A stretch of DNA of 64,000 nucleotides from Zizania palustris (lineage: Eukaryota > Streptophyta > Magnoliopsida > Poales > Poaceae), in contig JAAALK010000286.1 in the NCBI GenBank assembly GCA_019279435.1, positions 50,540,289 to 50,604,288 on the forward strand, written 5' to 3'. Below are positions 10,476-21,100 of this stretch, piece by piece. Both the position numbers and the translations under genes were made by a program. The first letter of the stretch is position 1; every line of letters starts with the position of its first letter. The notes under the pieces are model-generated. The model had not been told where the DNA came from, ran no database searches, and saw nothing but the letters and a program-made list of their open reading frames with translations.

Positions 10476-10975
10476 CGATAGCGTCGTGTACAAAATTTTA
10501 GCTTGGTAACCGCTCGTTTTGCAGTGGTTATCCGTGCCGGTTACCAGACGATACGGTTTAGTGTAGTAAACTAGTCGGTTAGTTATAGTAAATGATTAAT
10601 TTGCGTTAGAAACCCATCGATTTTTAAATATACATAAAATATAGAAAAAATCAGAAAAAATATATAATTATAGGAACAAACTTGAAAAAATGCATGATAA
10701 ATATTTATAATATAATAATAAAAATATTTAGTTTGGTATTTATTTTTTATAGAATTAAATAGGCTATACTAAAATTAGTAATGTTATTTTTGTGAAAAAA
10801 AACAAAAAACAGGCTATTGGGCTGAACCAAAAAACTCTGTGATCAGTGGTCTCACTGGCTCGCCATCTACTAGGATTCAGGGGAAGGCCATGCATGTACT
10901 AGCCCTAGCCCAATGGGTCCTTAAACGTCGTTGTGTCCGGTTTGATATGTATGTACATGTGTTACATCGTTAATT
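10476..10975 (+). repeat. Duplicated upstream block (copy 1), contiguous and lacking the MITE
   Basis: Positions 10476-10920 align with 33078-34030, sharing 'tacaaaattttagcttgg', 'tgggctgaaccaaaaaa' and 'ctagccctagcccaatgg'. The right-hand copy carries a 464-bp MITE absent here; the uninterrupted target reads gaattaaatagg at about 10753-10764. The next 55 bp (10921-10975, 'ttaaacgtcgt...gtgtccggttt') align with about 58709-58775. No gene is visible in the block. It lies just upstream of the CYP79 promoter. Confidence 0.8.
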
Positions 10976-11104
10976 ACAAAACCAAAACCAGTTTTTTTGG
11001 CTTTGGCAGTATAGTAGCTGCACGTACGTACTTGTAATTAAATACGGCCAAATTGGCCAACGTACAGCGCCCCATGTTTCTTGGGTTATTATATTAGCAT
11101 CTAC

Positions 11105-11316
11105 CATGCATGCACGTACCGGCTGCTGGCTCAAGTGGCCTGGTCGTGCCGTTCATTCATGCATGCACGTACCGGCTGCTGGCTCAAGTGGCCTGGTCGT
11201 GCCGTTCATTCATGCATGCACGTACCGGCTGCTGGCTCAAGTGGCCTGGTCGTGCCGTTCATTCATGCATGCACGTACCGGCTGCTGGCTCAAGTGGCCT
11301 GGTCGTGCCGTTCGTT
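11105..11316 (+). repeat. Four 53-bp tandem repeats in the CYP79 promoter
   Basis: Units start at 11105, 11158, 11211 and 11264 and are nearly identical; a partial fifth begins at 11317. Each unit contains CATGCATGCACG, an RY-type motif bound by B3-domain factors, followed by 'taccggctgctggctcaag' and 'gtggcctggtcgtgccgttc'. The array ends about 20 bp before the TATA box, so it would multiply a proximal promoter segment. Reading frames across it are artefacts of repetition. Confidence 0.92.
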
Positions 11317-11338
11317 CATGCAATCAAGTACTCACCAT

Positions 11339-11348
11339 CTATAAATAG
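11339..11348 (+). promoter_or_regulatory. TATA box of the CYP79 gene
   Basis: CTATAAATAG lies 109 bp upstream of the ATG, which predicts a transcription start near 11370-11380 and a short 5' leader. It is placed sensibly between the 53-bp repeats and the coding start at 11457. Confidence 0.75.
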
Positions 11349-11456
11349 AGCCCTTAAGCTGACGATCGAATACAGCAGGGTAGCACAAAGCAAGCTTACG
11401 TGTTCAGATCGAGCCAAACTAGCTAGTGCTCATCCCTAACACCTGCCTTCTAATTA

Positions 11457-12536
11457 ATGGAAGCAGCAATGGGTGAAACGTTGCTCGGCACCTCGTCGTC
11501 ATCGTTGCTTCGTCTGCCCTACTCTGCAGCCTTACTGCAAGCGCTGCTGCTTGTCGTCGTAACCTTCATCATCTACTACCTCGCCGTCAGGCTTAGGCCG
11601 GGCAGGACGATGACGTCAACGACCAAGCAGCTAGAGCAGTACTACGGTTGCGCTGCTGCATCCGTTGCAGCATGCTCCCTTGCTACGAGTGCGGCGGCGC
11701 CTCTCCCGCCGGGTCCGGTGTCATGGCCGGTCGTAGGCAACGTGCCGGAGATGATGCTCAATAAGCCGGCGTTCCGCTGGATCCACCTTATGATGACGGA
11801 GATGGGCACCGACATCGCTTGTATACGACTCGGCGCCGTGCACGTCGTGGCCATCACCTGCCCCCGGATCGCGCGCGAGGTGCTCAAGAAGCAGGACGCC
11901 AACTTTGTGTCCCGACCTCTCACCTTCGCGTCGAAGACTTTCAGCGGCGGCTACCGGAACGCCGTGCTCTCGCCGTTCGGCGACCAGTGGAAGAAGATGC
12001 GGCGGGTGCTCACCTCGGAGATCATCTGCCCCTCCCGCCACAAGTGGTTGCACGACAAGCGCGCCGACGAGGCCGACAACCTCACCCGCTACGTCTACAA
12101 CCTCGCCGCTGCTGGCAGCTCGTCGTCCGTCGTCGACGTCAGGCACGTCGCACGCCACTACTGCGGTAACGTCATCCGCCGGCTTATCTTCAACAGACGC
12201 TACTTCGGTGAGCCACAGCCCGACGGCGGGCCGGGGCCGCTGGAGGTGCAGCATATGGACGCCGTGTTCACCTCTCTGGGCCTGCTCTACGCCTTCTGCA
12301 TCTCCGACTACCTCCCCTGGTTGCTCGGCCTCGACCTCGATGGCCACGAGAAGGCTGTGAAGGAGGCCAACGCGACGGTGAACAGGCTGCACGACACTAT
12401 CATCGACGAGCGGTGGCGGCAGTGGAAGAGCGGCGAGCGGCAGAAGTCGGAAGACTTCCTCGACGTGCTCATCACTCTAAAGGACGGCGGAGGCAACCCG
12501 CTGCTCACCATCGAGGAGATCAAGGCACAGTCGCAG
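11457..12536 (+). pseudogene. CYP79 pseudogene, exon 1 (intact frame)
   Basis: This exon has 360 codons with no internal stop. The ATG at 11457 is the first in frame after the TATA box; a second ATG four codons on could also serve. The frame reads past 12536 only by running into the intron. The donor is CAG|GTAGCT, and the exon ends with codons for KAQSQ. Conserved CYP79 strings include NKPAFRWIH, QDANFVSRPLTFASKTFSGG, RRVLTSEIICPSRHKWLHDK and DYLPWLLGLDLDGHEK. Confidence 0.92.
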
Positions 12537-12602
12537 GTAGCTATCAACGCCACACGTGCACATCCACACGTAAAATGTTAATGCATGACCGGCGATGTGC
12601 AG

Positions 12603-12851
12603 GACATCACGTTCGCGGCGGTGGACAACCCGTCGAACGCGGTGGAGTGGGCGCTGGCGGAGATGGTGAATCAGCCGGAGACGATGAAGAAAGCGGTGGA
12701 GGAGATCGACAGGGTGGTGGGGCAGGACAGGCTGGTGCAGGAGTCGGATATCCCGTAGCTCACCTACGTGAAGGCCTGCATCCGCGAGGCGTTCCGGCTC
12801 CACCCGGTGGCGCCGTTCAATGTCCCACACGTCGCGCTCGCCGACACCACC
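12603..12851 (+). pseudogene. CYP79 pseudogene, exon 2 upstream part, with premature TAG
   Basis: The exon starts after GTGCAG in phase with exon 1 and reads [20 protein letters not shown], continuing to [14 protein letters not shown]. It then meets TAG at 12756-12758. Beyond the stop the frame is still well conserved ([16 protein letters not shown], then [15 protein letters not shown]) up to the retroelement junction at 12851/12852. A single A-to-T change from AAG would explain the stop. Confidence 0.92.
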
Positions 12852-13562
12852 TGTTGGGGGAGATAATCCCTGGAGTCGGCGGGGTGGGCCCCCAGCCGGA
12901 GGGCCCAGGCTTGATGACGGAGGTCACCGTCCGGAGGAGCGTGGCCGGAGGTCACCTTCCGGAGGAGCGTGGCCGGAGGCCGCCCTCCAGAGGAGCGTGG
13001 CCGGAGGTCACCTTCCGGAGGAGCGTGGCCGGAGGGCACCTTCCGGAGGAGCGTGGCTGGAGGCCACCTTTCGGAGGAGCGTGGCCGGAGGCCGCCTTCC
13101 GGAGGAGCGTGGCCGGAGGTCACCTTCCGGAGGAGCAAAGCCGGAGGTCGCCCTTCGGCGTAGGACACGGGAGCTCGTCCTCCGGAGGCTGAAGGCCCGG
13201 GGCTCTCGGCTGACCCGGCGAGACGGGCCCGAAGAGAGTCGTGGCGGAAAAAGGACCAGGCGGTCGTGCGAAAGGACAGGATCGCGATCTTCTGAGCCGT
13301 GTCGGGCGGCGCAGGAAGCATCCGACACGGCCGATACGCTGTCAGAGTCGAATCTTCTTGTCTGTACTATGTATCTCTTTGTCTGTACTACCGGTCAGGG
13401 TTGGTCGGGTGGCCGGTGGCAGCCCGGAGGCGCTTAGTCCTCTGGGCGGGACGCCCTATAAATACCCCTCACTACAGTTGTAACAGGCAAGCTGACCAAG
13501 GCATTGAATACACTACTCTTGTTTTCCACTAAAACCTGCTGGTTCGATCCGTCGTCCCAACA
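12852..13562 (+). repeat. 5' LTR of the Tat element with eight 28-bp units
   Basis: This LTR carries a TATA box (cctataaatacccc, about 13449-13462) and an internal minisatellite with the core 'ggaggagcgtggccggagg', eight units at about 12930-13153. The 3' LTR has six units, which accounts exactly for the 56-bp length difference. One further difference seen outside the array is C in 'gggcccgaag' versus T in 'gggcctgaag'. Confidence 0.93.
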
Positions 13563-13564
13563 GT

Positions 13565-13582
13565 TGGCGCCGTCCGTGGGGA
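13565..13582 (+). promoter_or_regulatory. Primer-binding site of the Tat element
   Basis: TGGCGCCGTCCGTGGGGA starts two bases after the 5' LTR. The first nine bases match the site complementary to a plant tRNA-Asp 3' end; the rest is only similar. This site type is usual for the Tat lineage. Confidence 0.75.
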
Positions 13583-13628
13583 TCCTAGTCCGAAAAGCTA
13601 GTGTCCTCTACACCTATCTACCCAAAGC

Positions 13629-15281
13629 ATGTCGAGCCGGAAGGGAGCGAGCACGGCCCCCCTGCGCAGGTCGACCCGAACCACTGGGGGCGAGCCCGCC
13701 CCAACCGTCGACCCCAATCCTTCAACTCCCATCACCATCACCGTCGGAGCGGCGCCCCCAGCGGGCTCCACCCAGTTGCAAGAAGAGACGCCCGGAGCTC
13801 AAGGCACCGACGGCCTGCCCGAGCCGACCTCCGCCAACCTGGCCGGGTCGCCGGGCGGGCCGCCGGAGCAGCATCTCCCAGGTGGACCCCCGGTAGTAGT
13901 GTCCCTTCAGACGGACTACGTCCGCTCGCGGGACCCCGACACAACTTCCGGGGGAAGCGGGAGCCAGGCCGATGCCCTGGCTGCCGAGAACGCCAGGCTA
14001 AAGGCGGAGCTGGCTTTGTGGCGTCAGGAAGCGTCGCTCCGGCCCCCGGCCCCCCCGGCAGCCTTCCGCGCCGCGAGAGCTGCGGTCACGGACCTAAGCG
14101 ACGACGAGAACCCCCCGGAGGAGGAGAACGCATCATTCGACGAGGACTCTCCCCTGCACCCGGACCTCCAGAGGGTGCGCTTCAGTTCGAGCTTCCGCGC
14201 CGCCAAGCTCCCCAAGTACTCCGGGGACTCCGACCCCGGCGAGTTCTCTCGCTCTTACGCTCTGGCAATAGAAGCGTCCGGGGGGAGCCGGGATGCCATG
14301 GCCAAATGCTTCCCTCTGGCGCTCGAAGGGATCGCCCTTCGGTGGTTCTGGTCCCTCCGGCCAGGGACCATCCACTCGTGGGAGCAGCTGAAAAAGAAGT
14401 TCGTCAACAACTTCCAGGGGACCTTCGTGGCCCCCATGTCCACCGGGAGCCTTTTTCAAGTGAAGCAGCAACCCGGAGAGACCCTGCGGCAGTACTCCCA
14501 ACGCTTTGCGCACACCAAAGCTCAGATCAAGGGGCTTTCGGCTTCTTCAGTCATCGACGCGGCCCGGGAAGGCGTCACCCACCCAGGTCTCCTCGACAAG
14601 CTCCACCGGAAGCCCATCTCTTCGGTGGCGCAGCTCATGACGTACTTCGAAGAGTACGCCCGGTCCGAAGAGGGCCAGATACGCCGACAGGCGATGGTAG
14701 TCCCTGTCCGGGCTCCGAACGCCCGAGCGTACGAAGTGCCTCCGGAGCCCAGCCGGGGCCCACGTCGCGCCCCTGACTTCCGGCGCCCGGAGCCCGCTCG
14801 CTCGGACCTCGTTCATCAAGATTCTCGGCGGAACCGGAAGCACTTTCGGGGGGAAGTCCTTAGCATCAACCCTCAAGCGCCCGCCAAGCACCTGCACGCG
14901 CAGGGAAGCTGCTTGGGTACCTCGTGTCCAGTCGCGGCATCGAAGCAAGTCCAACACAAGTTCAAGCATTGCAGAACATGGCGCCACCTCAGAACCTGCG
15001 GCAGGCGCAGAAGTTGGCCGGACGGTTGGCCGCCCTGGGGCATTTTCTCGCCAAATCAGCAGAGCGAAGTTTGCCCATCTTCAAGGTGCTTCGAGGTTCC
15101 AAGCATTTCGAATGGACCCCCGAGTGCCAGGATTGTTTCCAGCAAATCAAGGATTATCTCTCCGGCCTCGTGGCCCTCGCCACGCCACGGGCCGACAGTC
15201 CCTTGCTGGTTTATCTCGCCGCCTCTGGTATCGCAGCAAGCGCGGCCTTGGTTCAGGAGGAAGAGTGCGGTGGGAAGCTAG
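13629..15281 (+). pseudogene. Tat-lineage Gag, fused out of frame to a deletion junction
   Basis: The frame starts MSSRKGAST. It has a Pro/Ser-rich N-terminus with a short coiled coil (ALAAENARLKAELALWRQ), an acidic stretch, then the retrotransposon gag core (KLPKYSGDSDPGEFSRSYAL, CFPLALEGIALRWFWSLRPG, then LFQVKQQPGETLRQYSQRFA). Gag homology fades near 14800. Around 14885-14897 the DNA jumps to the RT C-terminus in a different frame, so the last 120 or so residues are not a real protein. The zinc knuckle and protease normally found here are gone. The capsid part could still be made. Confidence 0.82.
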
Positions 15282-17356
15282 TTCAGCGGCCCGTCTACTT
15301 CGTTTCCGAGGTTCTCGCCGACGCCAAGGCCAGATACTCCGAGCTAGAGAAGGTGGCTTATGCCCTCGTCATGGCCTCCCGAAAGCTCCGGCACTACTTC
15401 TTGGCCCACGACATCATCATTCCAACAGCCTATCCGTTGGGCGACATGTTCAGAAACAAAGACGTCACTGGTCGCATCGGGAAGTGGGCGGTAGAGCTGG
15501 CCCCGTTCGGGATCTCCTTCGTTGCCCGGACGGCCATTAAATCCCAGATTCTCGCTGACTTCGTCGCAGAGTGGACGTGGGCCCGAGAGCCCGCGAGCGC
15601 CAGCACGGGCGAAGAGATTTGGACCATTTTTACGGATGGCGCTTACCAGGCCTCCGGGGCTGGAGCCGGAGAAGTCATCATCTCCCCTTCGGGTCAGCAG
15701 GCCCTGTACTCCGCTCGGTTAAGCTTCAAGGCCACTAACAACGTCGCGGAATACGAAGGAGTCCTCTTGGGACTTCGCAAGGCGCTCGCTTTGGGCGCCG
15801 CGCGCGTGATCGTGAAGACCGATTCCCAAGTGGTCGCCGGGCACATCGACAAGTCCTTTCGAGCGAAGCACCCGGACCTCGCTTCCTACCTCGACTCCAT
15901 CCGCAAGTTCGAAGCCTCCTTCAAGGGCATCTCCGTCCAGAACATCCCGCGAAGCGACAACGCCCAAGCGGATGTCCTCGCTAAGGCCGGGGCCGGCGCC
16001 CAGGCCTTGCCGCCAGGGGCTTTCTTCGAGGAACTCGCCCAGCCTTCGGTAACTCATCGAAGCGAGGCGGCCGACCCCGCCGCCCCGGAGGAGAGCGAAC
16101 AGTCGTCATGCCCGGCCCCAGTGCTCTGTACAGCCAGCGTCGATTGGCGCGAGCCCATCCTCCGCGCGCTCGCAGGCGGCGATGAAGTCCATCCCAGTCC
16201 GGAGCAGGTTCGCCTGCAGCTCCGCGCAAGGTCATTCGAGGTCATCAGTGGAATCCTGTACAAGTCTGGAGTATGTTCCCCGCTGCTCCGTTGCGTCTCG
16301 CATTCCGACGGTGTCGCCATGCTCCGGGAGATACATGAAGGGTTGTGCGGCAGTCACTTAGCGCCGCGGGCCCTCGCAGGCAAAGCTCTCCGGCAAGGCG
16401 TGTACTGGCCCACCATCATCGCCGACGCCGAAGAACTCGTCCGCGCCTGCCAAGGTTGCCAGTGGATGGGCCGACGCAGTCACCGCCCTCCAGCGAGGTT
16501 GCTACCTATCCCTCCTGTGTGGCCCTTGGCCCGCTGGGGCATGGACCTCGTTGGTCCACTCCCCAGAGCGAAGGGAAACCTACGCTTCGTCGTTGTCGCA
16601 GTCGAGTACTTCTCCAAGTGGGTCGAAGCGGAGCCTCTCACCACCATCACATCCCGAAGTGTCCAGAAGTTTTTCTGGCAGCATATCGTGTGCCGATTCG
16701 GAGTACCCAAGCAGCTCACATTGGATAACGGAACGCAGTTTGATGCCGGCAGCTTCCGGGCATTCTGTGACGAGTTGGGAGTTCAGCTTTGCTTCGCGGC
16801 CGTGCGGCACCCCCAGTCTAACGGAGCCGTGGAGCGAGCCAACGGGCACATTCTGTCCGGCCTTCATAAGCGTATTGTCGGGTTGGCCCGAGGCACGTGG
16901 CCCGATGAACTACCCAAGGTCTTATGGTCCATCCGGACGACCGTTTCCCGGGCAACGGGCTTCACCCCGTTCTGCCTCCTGTTCGGCGACGAAGCGATGA
17001 CGCCAACGGAGCTCCGCGCCGGTTCACTGCGCGTCGTAGCACCCGAAGTTGAAGATGAGCGCGCCGTCTCCCTTGACCTAGCGGAAGAAACGCGGCTGCG
17101 CGCCGTCGCCAACCTATCCCACTATCAGAAGGAGACCAAGGGGTGGTATGATACCAAGGTTAAGCGCAACGAGTTCCAACCAGGGCACCTCGTCCTCCGC
17201 GCAGTGGTCGCTCCCTCCAAGTTGGGCAACAAATGGGACGGACCGTACATTGTTACAAAGTCCGGACGGCCTGGGTCCTACCGTCTCGCTACACTAGAAG
17301 GCGAAGAGCTGAAGCATTCGTGGCACGCTGGGGACCTGAAGCGCTACTTTCCGTAA
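14924..17356 (+). CDS. Tat-lineage partial Pol: RT tail, two RNase H domains, integrase
   Basis: The open frame enters from about 14897 with RAGKLLGYLVSSRGIEA, the end of the RT domain. No ATG is near; the nominal start is a GTG. There follow a degenerate first RNase H (FEWTPECQDCF at 62-72), then the archaeal-type second RNase H of Tat elements (TDGA 237-240, NNVAEYEG, TDSQVV 299-304, about 232-365). The integrase has an HHCC zinc site (H...H...CQGC, about 470-515) and a DDE core (MDLVGPLP, LDNGTQF, NGAVERANG, about 545-650). The C-terminus keeps PGHLVLRAVV and the GPYIV fold but has no chromodomain. The frame is 810 aa without a break, but lacks protease and the RT active site and has no evident translation start. 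Confidence 0.85.
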   Translation: MSSRGIEASPTQVQALQNMAPPQNLRQAQKLAGRLAALGHFLAKSAERSLPIFKVLRGSKHFEWTPECQDCFQQIKDYLSGLVALATPRADSPLLVYLAASGIAASAALVQEEECGGKLVQRPVYFVSEVLADAKARYSELEKVAYALVMASRKLRHYFLAHDIIIPTAYPLGDMFRNKDVTGRIGKWAVELAPFGISFVARTAIKSQILADFVAEWTWAREPASASTGEEIWTIFTDGAYQASGAGAGEVIISPSGQQALYSARLSFKATNNVAEYEGVLLGLRKALALGAARVIVKTDSQVVAGHIDKSFRAKHPDLASYLDSIRKFEASFKGISVQNIPRSDNAQADVLAKAGAGAQALPPGAFFEELAQPSVTHRSEAADPAAPEESEQSSCPAPVLCTASVDWREPILRALAGGDEVHPSPEQVRLQLRARSFEVISGILYKSGVCSPLLRCVSHSDGVAMLREIHEGLCGSHLAPRALAGKALRQGVYWPTIIADAEELVRACQGCQWMGRRSHRPPARLLPIPPVWPLARWGMDLVGPLPRAKGNLRFVVVAVEYFSKWVEAEPLTTITSRSVQKFFWQHIVCRFGVPKQLTLDNGTQFDAGSFRAFCDELGVQLCFAAVRHPQSNGAVERANGHILSGLHKRIVGLARGTWPDELPKVLWSIRTTVSRATGFTPFCLLFGDEAMTPTELRAGSLRVVAPEVEDERAVSLDLAEETRLRAVANLSHYQKETKGWYDTKVKRNEFQPGHLVLRAVVAPSKLGNKWDGPYIVTKSGRPGSYRLATLEGEELKHSWHAGDLKRYFP

Positions 17357-17454
17357 CACTACCGATGTACTTTATTCGCGGCCATCGCCGCCTGTTTGTA
17401 TCCCCCACCTGGGTAATAAAATTTTCAGCCAACTATTCCGACCGACACAACTCG

Positions 17455-17955
17455 CGTCGCACCCTCACATTCGGGTTCCGAGCTCCGGCTCGACGCGCCC
17501 TCGCATTCGGGTTCCGAGCTCCGGCTCGACGCGCCCTCATATTCGGGTTCCGAGCTATACCTCGACGCACCCTCACATTCGGGTTCCGAGCTATGCCTCG
17601 ACGCACCCTCATATTCGGGTTCCGAGCTCCGGCTCGACGCGCCCTCACAATCGGGTTCCGAGCTATGCCTCGACGCACCCTCGCATTCGGGTTCCGAGCT
17701 CCGGCTCGACGCGCCCTCATATTCGGGTTCCGAGCTCCGGCTCGACGCGCCCTCACAATTGGGTTCCGAGCTATGCCTCGACGCACTCTCGCATTCGGGT
17801 TCCGAGCTCCGGCTCGACGCGCCCTCATATTCGGGTTCCGAGCTATGCCTCGACGCACCCTCACACTCGGGTTCCGAGCTATGCCTCGACGCACCCTCGT
17901 TTCCGGGTTCCGGGCTCCGGCCCGACGCGCCCTCACGTTCGGGTTCAGAGCTATG
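17455..17955. repeat. 36-bp tandem array in the Tat element (14 units)
   Basis: Fourteen units share the core gggttccgagct. They come in two forms: A with 'ccggctcgacgcgccctc' and B with 'atgcctcgacgcaccctc'. The forms alternate irregularly (about A A B B A B A A B A B B A B), which suggests unequal exchange. Unit length is a multiple of three, so several frames stay open across the array and produce spurious ORFs. It sits between the pol stop and the 3' end of the antisense gene. Confidence 0.93.
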
Positions 17956-18139
17956 CCGGTGTGACGCGCACCGTCCGCTCTCCCTCTCCTAAGCTACTTA
18001 GCGCCCAGCTAGTAAACCAGCTACCCGCCAAGAGGGGGGAGGAAGAGAGAGAGAGCGAGGCGCAAGCTGCAGCAAGCATATGAAGCGTACAATAACAAGC
18101 GCATAAGCATACAATGTTCATTACAAGCAAAGGAGGAAG

Positions 18140-21100
18140 TTAAGAAAAGCTCTCGTCCAGGCCAAGAAGGAACCGTGGGCCCCTTCGGTTAGACAGACCG
18201 GAAGTCGTGCTCGCCCCCCGACCGGACCTTTCCTTCCTCTTCCTGCGCTCCTCTTCCTTCTTTTGGGCGCGGAAAGTTCTATGGTCCGCCTGGAGCTGAG
18301 CCCAGCTGTGCAGGCCGCCCTCCTCCGGGGGTGCTCCCCCTAAGTCAGCCTCCGTATCGGACCAGTCAACCAGTTCGGAGGACGAGGACGGCGAGCGAGA
18401 CCCCCTCTCTTCTTCCTTCACATGCTTCAGAACCCCCTGAAGGACGTCGGAGTCCACACGTCCGTCACTGCCGCGGGGAAGAACGAAGCGCGCGGGCCGG
18501 TTTGCCCGCACAGCTTCGAGGATGGCCCAGCGATGCCGAGGGGCGTCGTCCGGTTCAAGTACCTCGACATCAAGATCGCGACCACAAACACCCTGAGTAA
18601 GTCCCGAAAAAGTAGTCTTTATTAATATAACTAAGTTCCCTAAGCTATTACAGGGTAAGGCTGAGACCAATCCCTAGAAGCTACACCTGCGGGTCCGGCA
18701 AGCGGGCCGAGGCTGAAGGGTTCGAAGGGGCCGGAGGTTCGCGCGCACGGAGTGCATCCTCCAACCAAGCTTGGATCGCCGCTGGGCCTTCGGTCTGCCA
18801 GGTCGCCTTGAGCGCCCTCCAAGATTGGGTCAGGCCGAGGCTTGGCGTCCGAAGGTGGTCCCCCGTGAAGGCGACCGGGTGCGGGCTCGAAGGCGAAGGA
18901 AGCGGAAGCCCGGACGCCTCGAGGTGCCGGAGAATTCCGTACGCTGCCACCCGAGCAGACACCTCGCCGTACTGCTCCATGGCAAGGTGTATTTGCCGGA
19001 CGGCAGATCGAACGAACTTCACCCGCCGGACCAGGGGCTCCCGGGCGACGTCGAACGTGCCGCAGCCAGTGCCGTAGCGCGCCAACATCTTCCGCAAGGA
19101 TTCGGCGGCTTCGGCCGCCGTCTTCCCGGCCTCGGCGAGCTCCTCGGCGACCTTCCCGCTCCGCGCGTTGAGGCCCGCCTCGACCTCCTCCAAATGAGTC
19201 ACCCGGGCTCCAAGGGCTTCGACCTTGCTTTCCGCCTCTGAGGCCCGAGCTTGGAGTCGGGAAACTTCCCCTTCGAGCCGGTCCGCCTCCGAGGCCCGGG
19301 CCCGGAGTACCTCCGCCTCAGCGGCCCGGGTTCGGAGGGCGCCGACCTCCGCTTCCAGCTCGTCGACGCGGGCGGCCCGGGCCCGGAGCCCCTCCAGCTC
19401 CGCGACGCGGACCCTGAGCGAGTCCGCCTCCGCTGCTCGGGCCTCCAGCGCCGCCACCCTCGACGCCTGGGATCGGAGGACCTCAGCCTCCAGCGAGCGC
19501 TCGCGGGCCAACCTCTCCGCGGCCGCCACCCGGGACGCGAGCCCTGCGGCATACGCCTCGTGATGTTCGCGCTCGAGAAGCAGAGCGGACATCTGCCCCT
19601 GCGCCAGCGCCACCACCTGCATGCGGAGAAGTGGTCAGAAGAGCCGCGACGAGGGCGTCAAGGGCGTCCAAGGAAAGTACCTGGCCCGCGGCCGTCTCGA
19701 TGGCCCTTCCGAGGTCCAAGCCATCCGATCGCCCCAGCTCGCCTATCACCGGGGCATCGCGCAGCCGCAGGTAGTAGTCGTGGATTGGGGCCACTCTCGA
19801 GGCGAAGTCCTCTCCCTCCGTCAGGAAAGGGTGCAGAAGCGGCACGGAGCCGCGCGCGGTTCGTAGGTCAGTGGGGGGCCGATGCCGGACCCCGACGCCC
19901 CCGGCGGGCTCCTGAGGAGCCCCCTCGGCGCTCCGGGACTCCGCCTCGTCCCGCGGATTCGAGCCTCCCTTCGCGATGACAGGGGCTCCGGACCTCGCGT
20001 CCGGAGCATCTGCCGGGTAGCGGCCGACTGGCTCCACGGCTCCGGCCGAGGTACCTGCACGAGCAACGGGAGTTAAATACAGAAAAGCTCCTTGCGCACG
20101 AAGAGGCATGACGAAGTTACCGTACCTGCGCCCGCAGTATCGTCGACACGGTCCGGAGGCTGAAAATGGCCCGACGGGCTTGGGCGGAAGAAGAGGTTGT
20201 CGATGGAGTTCGGCGGAGAGCTCGCCACCGCCGCGGCCAGTTCCGCCTCCTTGTCGGCGCTCCTTTCGACGGCGGCGAGTGGGTCGGCTAGGCCCCCGTG
20301 GCCCAAGCTATCCGTGGCCCTGCTCTCGCGGGAGCCCGCGGAGCCGCCCGCGGAAACGGGTATCGGAGAAGAGGCGGTCCCGGGGCGGGGCGTCACTCCG
20401 GCGATGCGTGACTCTTGATTGGCGCCCAGCGCGGGCTCCGTTGGGTCCGGGCGAAGGGGAACATCCTTGCGCCCCCCGGTGCTCGGCTGGATCGGTGGAG
20501 CCGGAGCCGGAACCTCCGGAGGATCTCCTGACTCCGACTGGACTCCTTCGCTGGAGCCCCCTCCCTCCGAACGAGAAGCCGAGGAAGGTCCCGGCGACGT
20601 GCGCTTCGGCCCCCTCACGATCCTCTTCTTCTTCGAGCGGCTCGGAGAAGGGCAGCCGTCCGCATCGCCCGCCTTCCTCTTCGAGACGTCCCGGAGGATC
20701 TCGCCCTCCGGTAGAGGCGGGGGCGTGAGCTCGAGCGCCCCCCACACTCTGTTGGAGCGTTCCCAGGAGCCCACCAGCTCCAACCGGCGGGCCCGCTCGG
20801 CCGCGGTGGGAACCCCCAGGATCCTCTCCGCCAAGCGAGCGATCTCTTCGGGTGTCCGAGCGACGAGCGATCCTGCATCTGTTCGTCAGGGCCGGGGTAT
20901 CCCTCAAGCACGCAAAAGCAAGACTGAAGGCGAAAGAAAGCTGAGACTTACCAAGCTGGCGAGAGAGCTCCGTCGGCACCGACGCGTCTCGACTACTCCG
21001 GAGCAAGGCGGGCCACTCCTCCTTCAGTGGGGGGATCTCGAGGGCCACGAACTCCTCCGCCAAGTCCCGCATGCTCATCCGGCGGGCGACGATTTGGAGA

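Noticed and set aside
12477..12602. Reading exon 1 of the P450 through to the stop at 12581
   Set aside because: The frame beyond 12536 is intron. A GT-AG intron of 66 bp restores conserved P450 sequence at 12603.
12820..13437. Several 100-200 codon frames in the Tat LTR (also at 22329-22931)
   Set aside because: They arise from the 28-bp minisatellite and GC-rich LTR sequence; both strands and several frames are open, so no protein is implied.
17455..17955. CRISPR-like direct repeats
   Set aside because: Units are contiguous without unique spacers and sit in a plant retroelement. The 53-bp array at 11105 is rejected as CRISPR for the same reason.
17233..17964. Frames of 167-243 codons with Arg-rich repeats
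   Set aside because: The 36-bp repeat unit is a multiple of three, so any frame without a stop in the unit stays open.
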